Assembly: GCA_035310125.1 (NCBI GenBank)
Contig: DATGEP010000201.1
Location: 1-64,000 of the forward strand
Length of the DNA: 64,000 nucleotides
Direction: 5' to 3'
Source: DATGEP01 sp035310125
GTDB lineage: Bacteria; Chloroflexota; Ktedonobacteria; Ktedonobacterales; JADMIN01
Shown here: piece by piece, positions 1 through 7,995 of the stretch
Position numbering within the stretch: the first letter of the stretch is position 1
Layout: each line of letters begins with the position of its first letter
Position numbers and translations under genes: made by a program
The notes under the pieces: generated by a model
What the model was told of the DNA's origin: nothing
What the model saw: only the letters and a program-made list of their open reading frames with translations
The model's database searches: none

Positions 1-407
1 GCCGCGTGGTCATGTACGAGCATACCTGCCAGGCCGAGGAGCTCACGCACGCGCGAGTCAGCAACGCGGTAGTATACCTGCTTGCCTTCGCGCCGCGACT
101 GCACCAGGCCGCACCAGCGGAGACAGCCGAGGTGGGTGGACACGCGGCTCTGCGGCGCTTCGAGCGCGGCTACGAGCTCGCCAACGCTGCACTCGCCTGC
201 CGGGGCGTCGAGGAGCAGACGCAAGAGGCGCACGCGGGTTGGGTCACCGAGCGCACGGAAGAAGCGGGCATACAGATCCGCGCCGCTCACATCGAATGTA
301 TCGCCAGCATCGTTACCAGCTACGCTCGGTCGTATACTCGCGGCCTTCCGGACACCGGCGGCCACGACGATTGCGCGATCGTCCACGCGTGGCGTATCAT
401 GGTCCAT
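1..407 (-). CDS. ArsR/SmtB-family metal-sensing repressor, CmtR-like (3' end outside window)
   Basis: The N-terminal 135 residues of a winged-helix repressor that runs off the left edge. Residues 44-62 (DLYARFFRALGDPTRVRLL) and the helix-turn-helix with wing at about 86-115 are typical of the ArsR/SmtB family. Cysteines lie at 73 (ECSVGEL) and at 95 and 99 inside the recognition helix. That C-x3-C spacing recalls the Cd/Pb sensor CmtR rather than the classical alpha-3 ELCVCDL site; this comparison is from memory. Start ATG 407 has GGAGG at 413-417. A tail of about 44 residues precedes the domain, longer than usual. The gene diverges from the selenoprotein gene at 705, and an AT-rich dyad at 437-450 is a likely operator. 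The inducing metal is inferred. Confidence 0.85.
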   Translation of the reverse strand, partial: MDHDTPRVDDRAIVVAAGVRKAASIRPSVAGNDAGDTFDVSGADLYARFFRALGDPTRVRLLRLLLDAPAGECSVGELVAALEAPQSRVSTHLGCLRWCGLVQSRREGKQVYYRVADSRVRELLGLAGMLVHDHA

Positions 408-436
408 GTTCACCTCCATCGCAGATTATATTATTT

Positions 437-450
437 CATATCAGGATATG
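437..450. promoter_or_regulatory. Candidate ArsR-family operator (perfect dyad)
   Basis: CATATC-AG-GATATG is a perfect 6-bp inverted repeat in an AT-rich stretch 30 bp upstream of the repressor start. On the minus strand a TATAAT-like hexamer lies at 430-425, so the dyad would sit in the spacer of the repressor's own promoter. Autoregulation is inferred from this position. Confidence 0.5.
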
Positions 451-704
451 CGGAAGTGTAACACTCAGATGTAGTGCCTGTCAAGGGATCTCTCGTGGAT
501 GCGGCTGGATGCGGCGTGTCTCCATACCGGCTTGTAGGGCGATCACCGCGCCTGCGTAATAGGCAAAGATTGGTGAGTAGCGATAAAGTCCGTCTCACGC
601 TCGTTCGCCTGGTCGTCCTATTGCATTATTTGATCTCGCTTTGCTACACATTCTGAAGCGATGAAATGATGCCTGAGCTGGCATGAACTACCAAAGGAAC
701 CTAC

Positions 705-1493
705 ATGATGACGGCTCCCACACAGGAGAACCGCGCCGCCCTGGAAGCCTGGTTTCGCGACGTGCGGTCCGATCTGGAGCGCAAAGACTGGCGTGCCGCA
801 TTCGGTGCTGGCTATCCACGCCTCAACCTCGAAGACGCTCCTGTCCCCTGGGCGCCGGCGTCCACAGATCTGCGCCGCGCTCGCCTCACCCTGATTGACA
901 GCAGCGGGCTTTACCTGCCTGGCCAGCAGCCCTTCGATACCGATGCCCTGCGCGGCGACTTCTCCTGGCGCCCGATTCCCGTGAATGCCGACCTGGCGGC
1001 AAGCTCGCTGGCCCACGAGCACTATGACCACACCGCCGCCAATCAGGACCGCAACAGCGTCTTCCCGCTGGACCGCCTGCGCGAGCTTGCCGCCGCTGGC
1101 GAGATTGGTGGGCTGACAGAAACCCATTTCAGCTTCAGCGGCTATCTCCCCGATTGGGCTGAGGTTGTGGATCATTTTGCCCCCGCATTGGCCGAGCAAG
1201 TTGCCCAGCAGCATCCCGACGCCGCCCTGCTCATCCCCGTCTGACCGATTTGCCACCAGTCCGTGGGACTGGTCGCCCGCGAGCTCGAGTCCCGTGGTAT
1301 CCCCACGGTATCCCTTTCGGCGCTGCGCAAGCCGACGCTGCTCGTCCGTCCACCGCGCGCCCTCTTCACCCGCAACCCCAACAGCCAGATTGTTGGCGCC
1401 CCCAACGACCGCGACGCGCAGCTCACCGTGTTGCGCAGCGCCTTACGTCTGCTAGCCGAAGCCACAGAGCCTGGCATGCTGACCGACCGTTAG
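705..1493 (+). CDS. GrdB/PrdB-like selenoprotein (glycine/sarcosine/betaine reductase selenoprotein B family), Sec at TGA 1242-1244
   Basis: One 262-residue protein if TGA 1242-1244 is read as selenocysteine 180. Before it comes a 179-residue frame with family-like text (HEHYDHTAANQDRNSVFPLD). After it the same frame continues for 82 residues as PICHQSVGLVARELESRGIP, giving LLIPV-U-PICHQSVGLVA. Cysteine-containing relatives, as I recall them, have VPLCPVCHQTVSLVAR here, so the TGA sits exactly at the first position of the redox C-x-x-C motif. A 7-bp hairpin begins 11 nt after the TGA. AAGGA stands 6 nt before ATG 705. Stand-alone relatives of this family occur outside amino-acid reductase operons and their substrate is unknown; a redox or metalloid role is inferred from neighbours. 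Confidence 0.85.
1256..1272 (+). promoter_or_regulatory. Candidate bacterial SECIS hairpin
   Basis: CCAGTCC-GTG-GGACTGG forms a perfect 7-bp stem starting exactly 11 nt after TGA 1242-1244. This is the distance I recall for the E. coli fdhF SECIS mini-helix. The apical GU also fits the bacterial pattern. It lies inside the coding sequence, as bacterial SECIS elements do. Confidence 0.65.
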
Positions 1494-1555
1494 CTCGCCG
1501 ACGTACTCACGAGCGATGGAGCAAACGATGCCGTAGCAGGCCTACCACTGCGCCC

Positions 1556-1771
1556 GCGCGCATCGCGGCGGTGCTGCTGCGCCTGACCGATGGGCGGGAG
1601 GGTGTCGAGGTGCCGGTCACCCACCGGGAAATCGGCGACATGATCGGTGAGCTGCGCGAGACGGTTTCCAAGATCCTCGATGAGTTCCAGGCCTGCGGGC
1701 TTGTGGAGCTGCGGCGAGGACATGCGCTACTGCGCGATCCAAAGCGTCTGCGCCGCGGGCTCGAAGAGTAG
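1556..1771 (+). pseudogene. Crp/Fnr-family regulator remnant (C-terminal HTH only)
   Basis: About 71 residues match the C-terminal DNA-binding domain of Crp/Fnr regulators: ARIAAVLLRL, then VPVTHREIGDMIGELRETVS as the helix-turn-helix, then VELRRGHALLRDPKRLRR as the wing and tail. No cyclic-nucleotide-binding domain precedes it. The sequence upstream in this frame is out-of-frame selenoprotein coding sequence, and no start with a ribosome site is visible. It is probably the 3' remnant of a deleted or recombined gene. A tiny stand-alone HTH protein started from a weak codon cannot be excluded. Confidence 0.65.
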
Positions 1772-1820
1772 TAGCAATGTAGTAGGGGCGGCGAGCCGTT
1801 CACGGGTGCGCACTCGCTAT

Positions 1821-2762
1821 TTACCCGAGAGAGGAGCCACCCCGCGTTCTCGCGAATTGTGAGATGGGTGCCGCGATGAGCAACACCGCCGTGACGACCT
1901 GAAGGGCACGCCGCAATCCTGACACACGCCGTACTACGTGGTCAGGCAACAACGCCATGCCAAGCGTTACCGTTTGCGCCACGCCAGCGACTTTCCCTGG
2001 GAACGTCGAGCCGATTCGCACACGGCTCCCCTGCCCAAAGTAGCAGGCTAGCGTGTAGGCAAATGGCGCGGCCCAACGCGCGAGCATCCCAGCCACGAGC
2101 CACGCAGGTAATGACCGTCGGGCAAGGAGAGTGAGTGATACCGCGATTCCTGCACCAAAGTCCGCCTCGCTGTCGAGGTAGGCTCCAAGACGTGTCGTGC
2201 GATGCAGCTTGCGCGCGAGGTACCCATCAGCGACATCGGTGATGCTGGCTGCCGCGAGCGCCAGCTGTGTGAGGGAGCGCCGCGCCGGTACACCGCCGAG
2301 CAGATGTCCAAAGAGAATGCCTGTTACCATGCAACGAGTCAAGGTTAGGACTGTTGGTAGGCCCACTGTGTCGAGAAGCGGCGCTCCGCGAGCCTCATTG
2401 TTCATGCCGAGATGCACGTAGGCATCCGTCAGTGTATAGACAAGGCAGATCGCCGCACCCGGCGCGGCTCGTCGTGCAACCCGCAAATCCTCATCGCCGC
2501 CGGTGCGTGCCTCGGCCATGAATATCGCCGCCTCGGCGAGCGTCAGTCCCAGCACGGCCCGCCTCCAAGAGCGCACCAGCCGCGGACGTGCCTGGGCTGT
2601 TTGCTGTGACGTGCGCCACGACTGGACAGCGAAGCGAACCCACGCGGACGGTCGGTACTGGCTGGTACGCAGGTCGTGCAGCATTTCGAGAACGATGTCG
2701 GGGCGCACAGTCATATCATCGGTGTGTCCCACCACGGTTATGTCGGCGTCTGCTTCACACAT
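1821..2762 (-). CDS. CDP-alcohol phosphatidyltransferase family membrane protein
   Basis: This enzyme is expected to transfer a phosphatidyl group from a CDP-alcohol to an acceptor alcohol at the membrane. The signature D-x2-DG-x2-AR-x8-G-x3-D-x3-D is intact at about residues 176-201 (DVADGYLAR, eight residues, then GAYLDSEAD). Hydrophobic segments flank it on both sides. The first ~100 residues are an uncharacterised N-terminal extension. ATG 2762 was chosen because AGGAG lies 6 nt upstream; an in-frame ATG at 2852 would add 30 residues without a good ribosome site. The acceptor cannot be read from sequence. Its neighbour at 4908 is a radical SAM enzyme of a group that includes lipid-modifying members, so a polar-lipid role is possible. 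Confidence 0.8.
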   Translation of the reverse strand: MCEADADITVVGHTDDMTVRPDIVLEMLHDLRTSQYRPSAWVRFAVQSWRTSQQTAQARPRLVRSWRRAVLGLTLAEAAIFMAEARTGGDEDLRVARRAAPGAAICLVYTLTDAYVHLGMNNEARGAPLLDTVGLPTVLTLTRCMVTGILFGHLLGGVPARRSLTQLALAAASITDVADGYLARKLHRTTRLGAYLDSEADFGAGIAVSLTLLARRSLPAWLVAGMLARWAAPFAYTLACYFGQGSRVRIGSTFPGKVAGVAQTVTLGMALLPDHVVRRVSGLRRALQVVTAVLLIAAPISQFARTRGGSSLG

Positions 2763-3307
2763 GTGCCTCTCCTCGCGCATTGGTGCCATGACCTCCCCGC
2801 GCGTTCGCGGCATGCTGTACATGTTGATGACAGCATATCCGTGTACCCGCATATCTATCTGTAGCCGCGCCTACACGCCCGATGCGCGAACATTAAGCGC
2901 TGGTCCGTCGCCGGCGATCGCCACAAGACGTTTGTATATCAGCAGTCAGTGAGGAAAGTGACAGCATCGAATGTAGTCCAGACTACAGACCGCGCGCTCA
3001 GAGGATGACATATTTACTCCGGTGTTCTCCATCTGGAGCTAGCCGCTGCCGCTGAAACTTAGGCTCGCAACATCCCGTAGTGGTGGGACGGTCGCGCACA
3101 AACCGGACGTTACGACTGACGCGAGGACTCAGGGAACTACGTGCCGCTGGCGGCAGCTGGTGGGCGTGACATGCGCTGAGAGTAATGGTGTCGGTGTAGA
3201 TATCTGTGACAACGGATAGAGCCGCGGGCTCATCGTCAGGCTGGCATGGTATGAAAGACGTATGAGATATGCATGGCTGAGGATATTCATGGAAGGTGGA
3301 GCACACG
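2763..3307. other. Intergenic region between divergent genes
   Basis: 545 bp with no convincing coding sequence in any frame. It must carry the promoters of the CDP-alcohol transferase (minus) and the flavoprotein (plus). The only structure I could identify is the palindrome at 2972-2987. Confidence 0.6.
2972..2987. promoter_or_regulatory. Perfect palindrome TGTAGTC-CA-GACTACA
   Basis: A 7-bp inverted repeat with a 2-nt spacer in the divergent intergenic region. The half-sites GACTACA/TGTAGTC resemble the TACA/TGTA core of BlaI/MecI/CopY operators, although here in everted order. No such repressor is encoded in the window, so the binding protein is unknown. Confidence 0.4.
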
Positions 3308-4807
3308 ATGGCGATCGGGCACGATGAGACGACGCGGCGGATCGCTTCATCCGAGCAGGTGGCGGCTGCTCATCGGCAACTTCCACAATCGCGGTACGAC
3401 CTGGTGATCGTTGGCGGTGGATCCGCTGGACTCTCCGCGGCCACTTTCGCGAGGACGCTGGGCGCGTCGGTCGCGCTCGTGGATCGCGAAAAACTGGGCG
3501 GCGAATGCCTCTACACGGGTTGTGTGCCGAGCAAAGCGCTGCTGCATGCCGCACATGTGGCAGCCGCCATCCAGCATGCGGACACAGTGGGGCTGCGTGC
3601 CGCGCTCCATCCGGCCGACCTCGGCGCGGTGATGGATTATGTGCAAGGTGCTATCCGTGGTGTTTATACGGCGAGCGATGCGCCCGAGCACCTGCTCGCG
3701 CATGGGATTGCTGTCGCCTTCGGTGAGATGCGTTTCGTCTCCCCACAGGAAATCACCGTCAATGAACAAATGATTACGGCAAAGCACTTCCTCATCGCCA
3801 CGGGCTCACGCCCTGCCGTGCCACCCATTCCCGGCCTCCATGAGGCAGGGTTTCTGACGAATGAAACGGTCTTCTCGCTGCGCGCATTGCCTCAGCGGTT
3901 GGCAGTCATCGGCGGCGGGCCGGCCGGTTGTGAGTTGGGCCAGGCATTCGCTCGGCTGGGCAGCCAGGTGACGATTCTTCAGCGGTCAGGCAGGCTGCTT
4001 CCCAAAGATGAACCCGAAGCCTCGGCTGCGCTGCGAGCACAGCTTGAAACGGAAGGAGTGGTGGTGGCGGTCGGAGCAGCAGTGACCAGCGTATCACAAA
4101 GCCAACTTGGACTAATCATTACCTTCCAGACCAAGGGCGAGACGCATGAGACAGCGGCTGACGCTATCCTCGTGGCGACAGGGCGCGCACCGAACGTAGA
4201 GAGGCTCGAGCTCGAAGCGGCGGGCGTCCGGTACGACGCGCGGCAGGGCATCACAGTCAACGAGCACTTGCGGACCAGTAACCCGCGTATGTACGCCGCT
4301 GGCGATGTCATAGGTGGCTATCGCTTCACACACGCGGCTGCGGTCGAGGCGCGCACGGCAGTCCGCAACGCGCTCTTCCCAGGCAACAAAAGGCTCGATA
4401 CGCGCGTGATGCCATGGGCTACCTTCACCGAGCCGGAGGTCGCGCATGTTGGGCTCACCGAAGCCGAAGCCCACCGCCAGTATGGCAACGATGTGCGCGT
4501 CGAGACGCAACACTTTACCGGCGTTGATCGCGCAGTGACTGACGAGGCGACGTCAGGGTTTCTCAAGCTCGTCAGTATGTCAAACGGGAGGCTGCTTGGG
4601 GCAGAGATCGTTGGACCGCGCGCGGGAGACAACATCAATGAATTGGCCCTGGCCCTCGCACAGCGTCTCACACTGCAACAGATCGCGGCGGCCACCCACG
4701 TATATCCGACCCTCGCACTCGCCATCCAGCAGGCCGCGGGCGCGTACTCCATGGAGCGCGTGGGGCGTAGCGCCATCGTAAAACTTTTGCGGCGAATGAC
4801 GAGATGA
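3308..4807 (+). CDS. MerA/Lpd-like FAD-dependent pyridine nucleotide-disulfide oxidoreductase
   Basis: A 499-residue class I flavoprotein disulfide reductase. It has an FAD dinucleotide fold (VIVGGGSAG, about 34-42), redox cysteines 67 and 72 in GGECLYTGCVPSK, an NAD(P) fold (AVIGGGPAGCELG, about 199), the FAD motif MYAAGD near 328 and a dimerisation domain with HVYPTLALA near 463. It lacks the N-terminal heavy-metal domain and the C-terminal Cys pair of true mercuric reductase, so it is better placed with the mercuric reductase-like/dihydrolipoamide dehydrogenase-like group. No E1/E2 complex genes lie nearby. ATG 3308 has GGAG 7 nt upstream; GTG 3296 is an alternative. Its place beside the radical SAM/methyltransferase pair suggests a redox partner role (inference). 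Confidence 0.85.
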   Translation: MAIGHDETTRRIASSEQVAAAHRQLPQSRYDLVIVGGGSAGLSAATFARTLGASVALVDREKLGGECLYTGCVPSKALLHAAHVAAAIQHADTVGLRAALHPADLGAVMDYVQGAIRGVYTASDAPEHLLAHGIAVAFGEMRFVSPQEITVNEQMITAKHFLIATGSRPAVPPIPGLHEAGFLTNETVFSLRALPQRLAVIGGGPAGCELGQAFARLGSQVTILQRSGRLLPKDEPEASAALRAQLETEGVVVAVGAAVTSVSQSQLGLIITFQTKGETHETAADAILVATGRAPNVERLELEAAGVRYDARQGITVNEHLRTSNPRMYAAGDVIGGYRFTHAAAVEARTAVRNALFPGNKRLDTRVMPWATFTEPEVAHVGLTEAEAHRQYGNDVRVETQHFTGVDRAVTDEATSGFLKLVSMSNGRLLGAEIVGPRAGDNINELALALAQRLTLQQIAAATHVYPTLALAIQQAAGAYSMERVGRSAIVKLLRRMTR

Positions 4808-4907
4808 GTATTGAAGCCACATCCGATGGAGCTTTCAACCGGGCATTTCCAGGCATCGCAGGCGCAATACTAGCCGCCAGCAGTTTTGGTGTAGAGGAGA
4901 GTCGTCA

Positions 4908-6638
4908 GTGACACATGTAGATCGTCTCAATCAGCCCATACAGCCCTTCCATGCCAGGCAGAAGCACGATGCGGATTACGTCTTCTATGAGCTGACACGG
5001 AGCATCTGCCCTGAATGCCGCCGCGTCATAGATGCCCACATCCTACTGCGCGACAACAAGGTGTACATGCGGAAGCGCTGCCCCGATCATGGCGTCGTCG
5101 AGGCTTTGATCTATGCCGACGCTCAGGCATATACGACTGCCTCCAAATTCAATAAGCCCGGCACAATTCCGCTGGAGTTCTCCACCGCCATCCAGCATGG
5201 CTGTCCGCACGACTGCGGCCTCTGCCCCGATCACCAGCAGCATGCCTGTCTTGGCATCATCGAAGTGAACAGCGCCTGCAACATGGATTGCCCGCTCTGC
5301 TTCGCCAACGCCGGCGCCGGCTTCAATCTCTCCCTCGAAGACGTCGAGGCAATTCTGGATCATCTGGTCGAGACTGAAGGCAATCCTGAGGTGGTGCAGT
5401 TCTCAGGCGGCGAGCCAGCTATCCATCCCAAGATCATTGAAATGATGCGCGCCGCCAAGGCACGCAATATTCACCATGTGATGCTCAATACTAATGGCAA
5501 GCGCATTGCCGACGACGACGCCTTCGTCGCGGAGCTCGCCGAGCTGCACCCCTCGATCTATTTCCAGTTTGACGGCTTCGAGCGCGAAACCTACCGCATC
5601 ATCCGTGGCGAGCCAGACATTCTGGAGACGAAGCTGCGCGCGCTGGACCGCCTGGCCGCAATCGGCGCGGGCGTGGTGCTGGTCCCTGCCATCGAGCGCG
5701 ATGTCAACCTGCACGAAGTTGGGGCAATCGTCAAGTTCGCGATGGCGCATCCAGCCGTGCGCGGCATCAACTTCCAACCGGCGTTTCACGCTGGGCGTCA
5801 CGGCGAGCACAATCCCCTCCAGAGGCTGACAATCCCCGACATATTGCGTGCGATCGAAGAGCAAATGGATGGTAACTTCACCGTCGCGGACTTCGTGCCG
5901 GTGCCCTGCTGCTTCCCCACCTGCAACTCGGTGACCTATGCCCTTGTGGATGGCGAGACGGTATTACCCTTGCCGCGCGTGTTGAACGTTGACGACTACC
6001 TCGACTACATCACCAACCGCGTGACACCCGATTTGAGCGCGGATATTAAGGCCGCGCTGGAGGGGCTCTGGTCCTCGTCGGCAGTGGCTGGCTCGGATAA
6101 AGCGGCGCAGCAATTCGCGATTTCGTGCGCGGCCTGTGGCCTGCCTGATGGATTGGGAAGCCTGGACCTTAGCGCCTTTGCCCGCAATATCTTCATGATC
6201 ATGCTGCAAGACTTCATGGATCCCTGGACCTTCAATCAAAAGAACTTGATGAAGTGCTGCAAGGAATTCCTTCTGCCTGATGGTAAGCAGATTCCGTTCT
6301 GCGCCTACAATACACTTGGCTACCGTGAGCAGGCGCGCGTGCAGCTCGAAGCGCGCGAGCGGGCGCACAACCGAGCCCGCCGCACGGGCGTCCCCTTTGA
6401 ACCGGAGCCGATCAGCTTCAATTTCGAGCAGCCGTACTCGCATGTCGTGAACAAACTACCTGGTGGCGGATATACGGTCGGCGTCGGTGAGCAAATGAAG
6501 GCACTCAACAATAACTACGTAAACCGGAGCGCGACGGGCGATGTGGGCAAGAATGACGTAGGGCTCACCAACGGCAGCAGCGCGGCCACGCCGGTGCGGG
6601 TGAATGGACGTAAGAAGGGATCGGTGCATGGACACTAA
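4908..6638 (+). CDS. Radical SAM protein, MJ0619/tetraether-synthase-like
   Basis: A 576-residue radical SAM enzyme. The cluster motif C-x3-C-x2-C is CNMDCPLC at about 124-131, followed by QFSGGEP near 164. Extra cysteine motifs precede it (CPECRR near 35, CPHDCGLCPD near 99), and further cysteines follow in the C-terminal half (PVPCCFPTC, ISCAACG, MKCCKEF). This layout, together with YFQFDGFERETY and GINFQPAFHAGRHG, resembles the archaeal methanopterin C-methylase MJ0619 and the tetraether lipid synthase Tes; the comparison is from memory. The start is GTG 4908 with GAGGAG about 10 nt upstream. The methyltransferase start lies inside its last codons, so the two are translationally coupled. 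The substrate is unknown: pterin, lipid or an organometal(loid) are all possible. Confidence 0.8.
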   Translation: MTHVDRLNQPIQPFHARQKHDADYVFYELTRSICPECRRVIDAHILLRDNKVYMRKRCPDHGVVEALIYADAQAYTTASKFNKPGTIPLEFSTAIQHGCPHDCGLCPDHQQHACLGIIEVNSACNMDCPLCFANAGAGFNLSLEDVEAILDHLVETEGNPEVVQFSGGEPAIHPKIIEMMRAAKARNIHHVMLNTNGKRIADDDAFVAELAELHPSIYFQFDGFERETYRIIRGEPDILETKLRALDRLAAIGAGVVLVPAIERDVNLHEVGAIVKFAMAHPAVRGINFQPAFHAGRHGEHNPLQRLTIPDILRAIEEQMDGNFTVADFVPVPCCFPTCNSVTYALVDGETVLPLPRVLNVDDYLDYITNRVTPDLSADIKAALEGLWSSSAVAGSDKAAQQFAISCAACGLPDGLGSLDLSAFARNIFMIMLQDFMDPWTFNQKNLMKCCKEFLLPDGKQIPFCAYNTLGYREQARVQLEARERAHNRARRTGVPFEPEPISFNFEQPYSHVVNKLPGGGYTVGVGEQMKALNNNYVNRSATGDVGKNDVGLTNGSSAATPVRVNGRKKGSVHGH

Positions 6639-7446
6639 GCGCGCGGCCCTCGGTGTGAATGACGCTGACGAGGTGAAATCCTGCTGCGCGGCGGCGTATA
6701 GCAGTGAGTGGGCACGCCTGCTCCTCGGCGATTCTTTCCATCCGGGCGGCTCCGCTCTCACCGAGCGGCTGGGCGCGCTGTTGGAGCTGGGGCCGCGTAA
6801 GCGCGTGCTCGACGTGGCGGCTGGCAAGGGCGCCAGCGCGATCTACCTGGCCCGGACGTTTGGTTGTGAGGTCGTCGGTGTAGACTACGGCGGCGCCAAC
6901 GTGCAGGCTGCGACCCAGACCGCCGAGGCGGCAGGCGTCAGCCATCTGGTACGCTTCGAGGAAGGCGACGCCGAGCGGCTCATCGCTGCCGATGGCTCAT
7001 ATGACGCTGTGATGTGCGAGTGTGCGTTTTGCACATTTCCCGATAAGCCGGCTGCGGCAGCGGAAATGATGCGGGTGCTGCGTCCCGGCGGTCGTGTCGG
7101 ACTGAGTGATCTCACCCGCGCTGGTGCCATCCCTCCAGATCTGGAAGGACTGCTCGCCTGGATCGCTTGCATCGCCGACGCCCAGCCACTCAGCGACTAC
7201 CAGCGCTACCTGGCAGAGGCGGGGCTGCGGGTAGATGTAGTCGAAACGCACGACGATGCGCTGGCTGGTCTGGTGGCTGATATCCGCGCCAAGCTGCTGG
7301 GTGCGGAGCTGCTAATCAAACTCAAGAAGATTGATGCGCTAAACGTGGATTTCGAGCAGGCGCGGACCCTGGCCCGCGCCGCCGACAAAGCGGTGAAGGC
7401 CAGGAAGTTTGGGTACGCCATTGTGACGGCAAGCAGGCCGGAGTAG
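6628..7446 (+). CDS. Class I SAM-dependent methyltransferase (ArsM/UbiE-like, Cys-rich)
   Basis: A 272-residue Rossmann methyltransferase. Motif I is VLDVAAGKGAS at about 61-71, the acidic end of strand 2 is VVGVDYGG, and MRVLRPGGRVGLSDL is the post-motif strand. It carries a vicinal Cys pair (19-20, KSCCAAAY) and MCECAFCTFPDK near 129-140, so thiol coordination of a metal(loid) as in arsenite methyltransferases is conceivable. The canonical ArsM cysteine spacing is not obvious. ATG 6628 overlaps the radical SAM gene by 11 nt. The pairing suggests both act on one substrate. The function is open; a small-molecule methyltransferase is the safe statement. Confidence 0.75.
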   Translation: MDTKRAALGVNDADEVKSCCAAAYSSEWARLLLGDSFHPGGSALTERLGALLELGPRKRVLDVAAGKGASAIYLARTFGCEVVGVDYGGANVQAATQTAEAAGVSHLVRFEEGDAERLIAADGSYDAVMCECAFCTFPDKPAAAAEMMRVLRPGGRVGLSDLTRAGAIPPDLEGLLAWIACIADAQPLSDYQRYLAEAGLRVDVVETHDDALAGLVADIRAKLLGAELLIKLKKIDALNVDFEQARTLARAADKAVKARKFGYAIVTASRPE

Positions 7447-7639
7447 CAGTGCTACCAGCAGCCACGGGTCCGGCTGGCATGCGCACCGCACACGCTCGTC
7501 ACACGCGGTTCCATCAGAAGCCGCGCGCACGAGCCCGCACTTGCATGCGGTTCTGTCGTACACTAGAATGAAGTGGCTGAAGTCAGTATTCCGTGCTCCA
7601 GCTTTGATGAGCTCTCGTCAGGCAAGGAGGACCGTGAGA

Positions 7640-7933
7640 ATGAGCGAAGCGCGGCCCGATACGCTCCGGCTCACGATGCGCGTTCACGGCTACGTGCAGG
7701 GCGTCGGCTTTCGCTACTTCGTGCGCCGCGAGGCGAGCGCGCTTGGCCTACGAGGCTTCGTGCGCAATCTGGATGACGACGGTGTCGAGGTCGTCGCCGA
7801 AGGAAACCGTACCCGGCTCGAACAGCTTGTTCCCATTGTGGAGCGCGGTCCGTCGGCCGCCGAAGTTGAGCGGGTCGAAGTGATCTGGAGCGCTGGCACT
7901 GGAGCCTTTTCAGCGTTCCAGGTTCGGCATTGA
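7640..7933 (+). CDS. acyP: Acylphosphatase
   Basis: A 97-residue acylphosphatase, hydrolysing the carboxyl-phosphate bond of acyl phosphates in the cytosol. The signature VQGVGFRYFVRREASALGL carries the phosphate-binding loop and the catalytic Arg (GFR), and GFVRNLDDDGVEVVAEG supplies the catalytic Asn (VRN). Length is that of the family. ATG 7640 was chosen because GGAGG lies 9 nt upstream; upstream in-frame ATG codons have no ribosome site. It stands alone on the plus strand, 62 bp before gatC. Confidence 0.93.
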   Translation: MSEARPDTLRLTMRVHGYVQGVGFRYFVRREASALGLRGFVRNLDDDGVEVVAEGNRTRLEQLVPIVERGPSAAEVERVEVIWSAGTGAFSAFQVRH

Positions 7934-7995
7934 CTTGGCACATCCCTTGTTTGGCCCACATTCGGCCCACATAGTGAACAGGAGCACGCCTCCCT

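Noticed and set aside
1242..1244. TGA 1242-1244 as a simple nonsense mutation making a pseudogene
   Set aside because: The downstream frame is intact for 82 codons, the TGA hits the exact Cys/Sec column, and a hairpin sits at the SECIS distance. A nonsense mutation at random would rarely meet all three.
3308..4807. True mercuric reductase (merA)
   Set aside because: No N-terminal heavy-metal domain and no C-terminal vicinal Cys pair; no merP, merT or merR nearby. Kept as a MerA/Lpd-like oxidoreductase.
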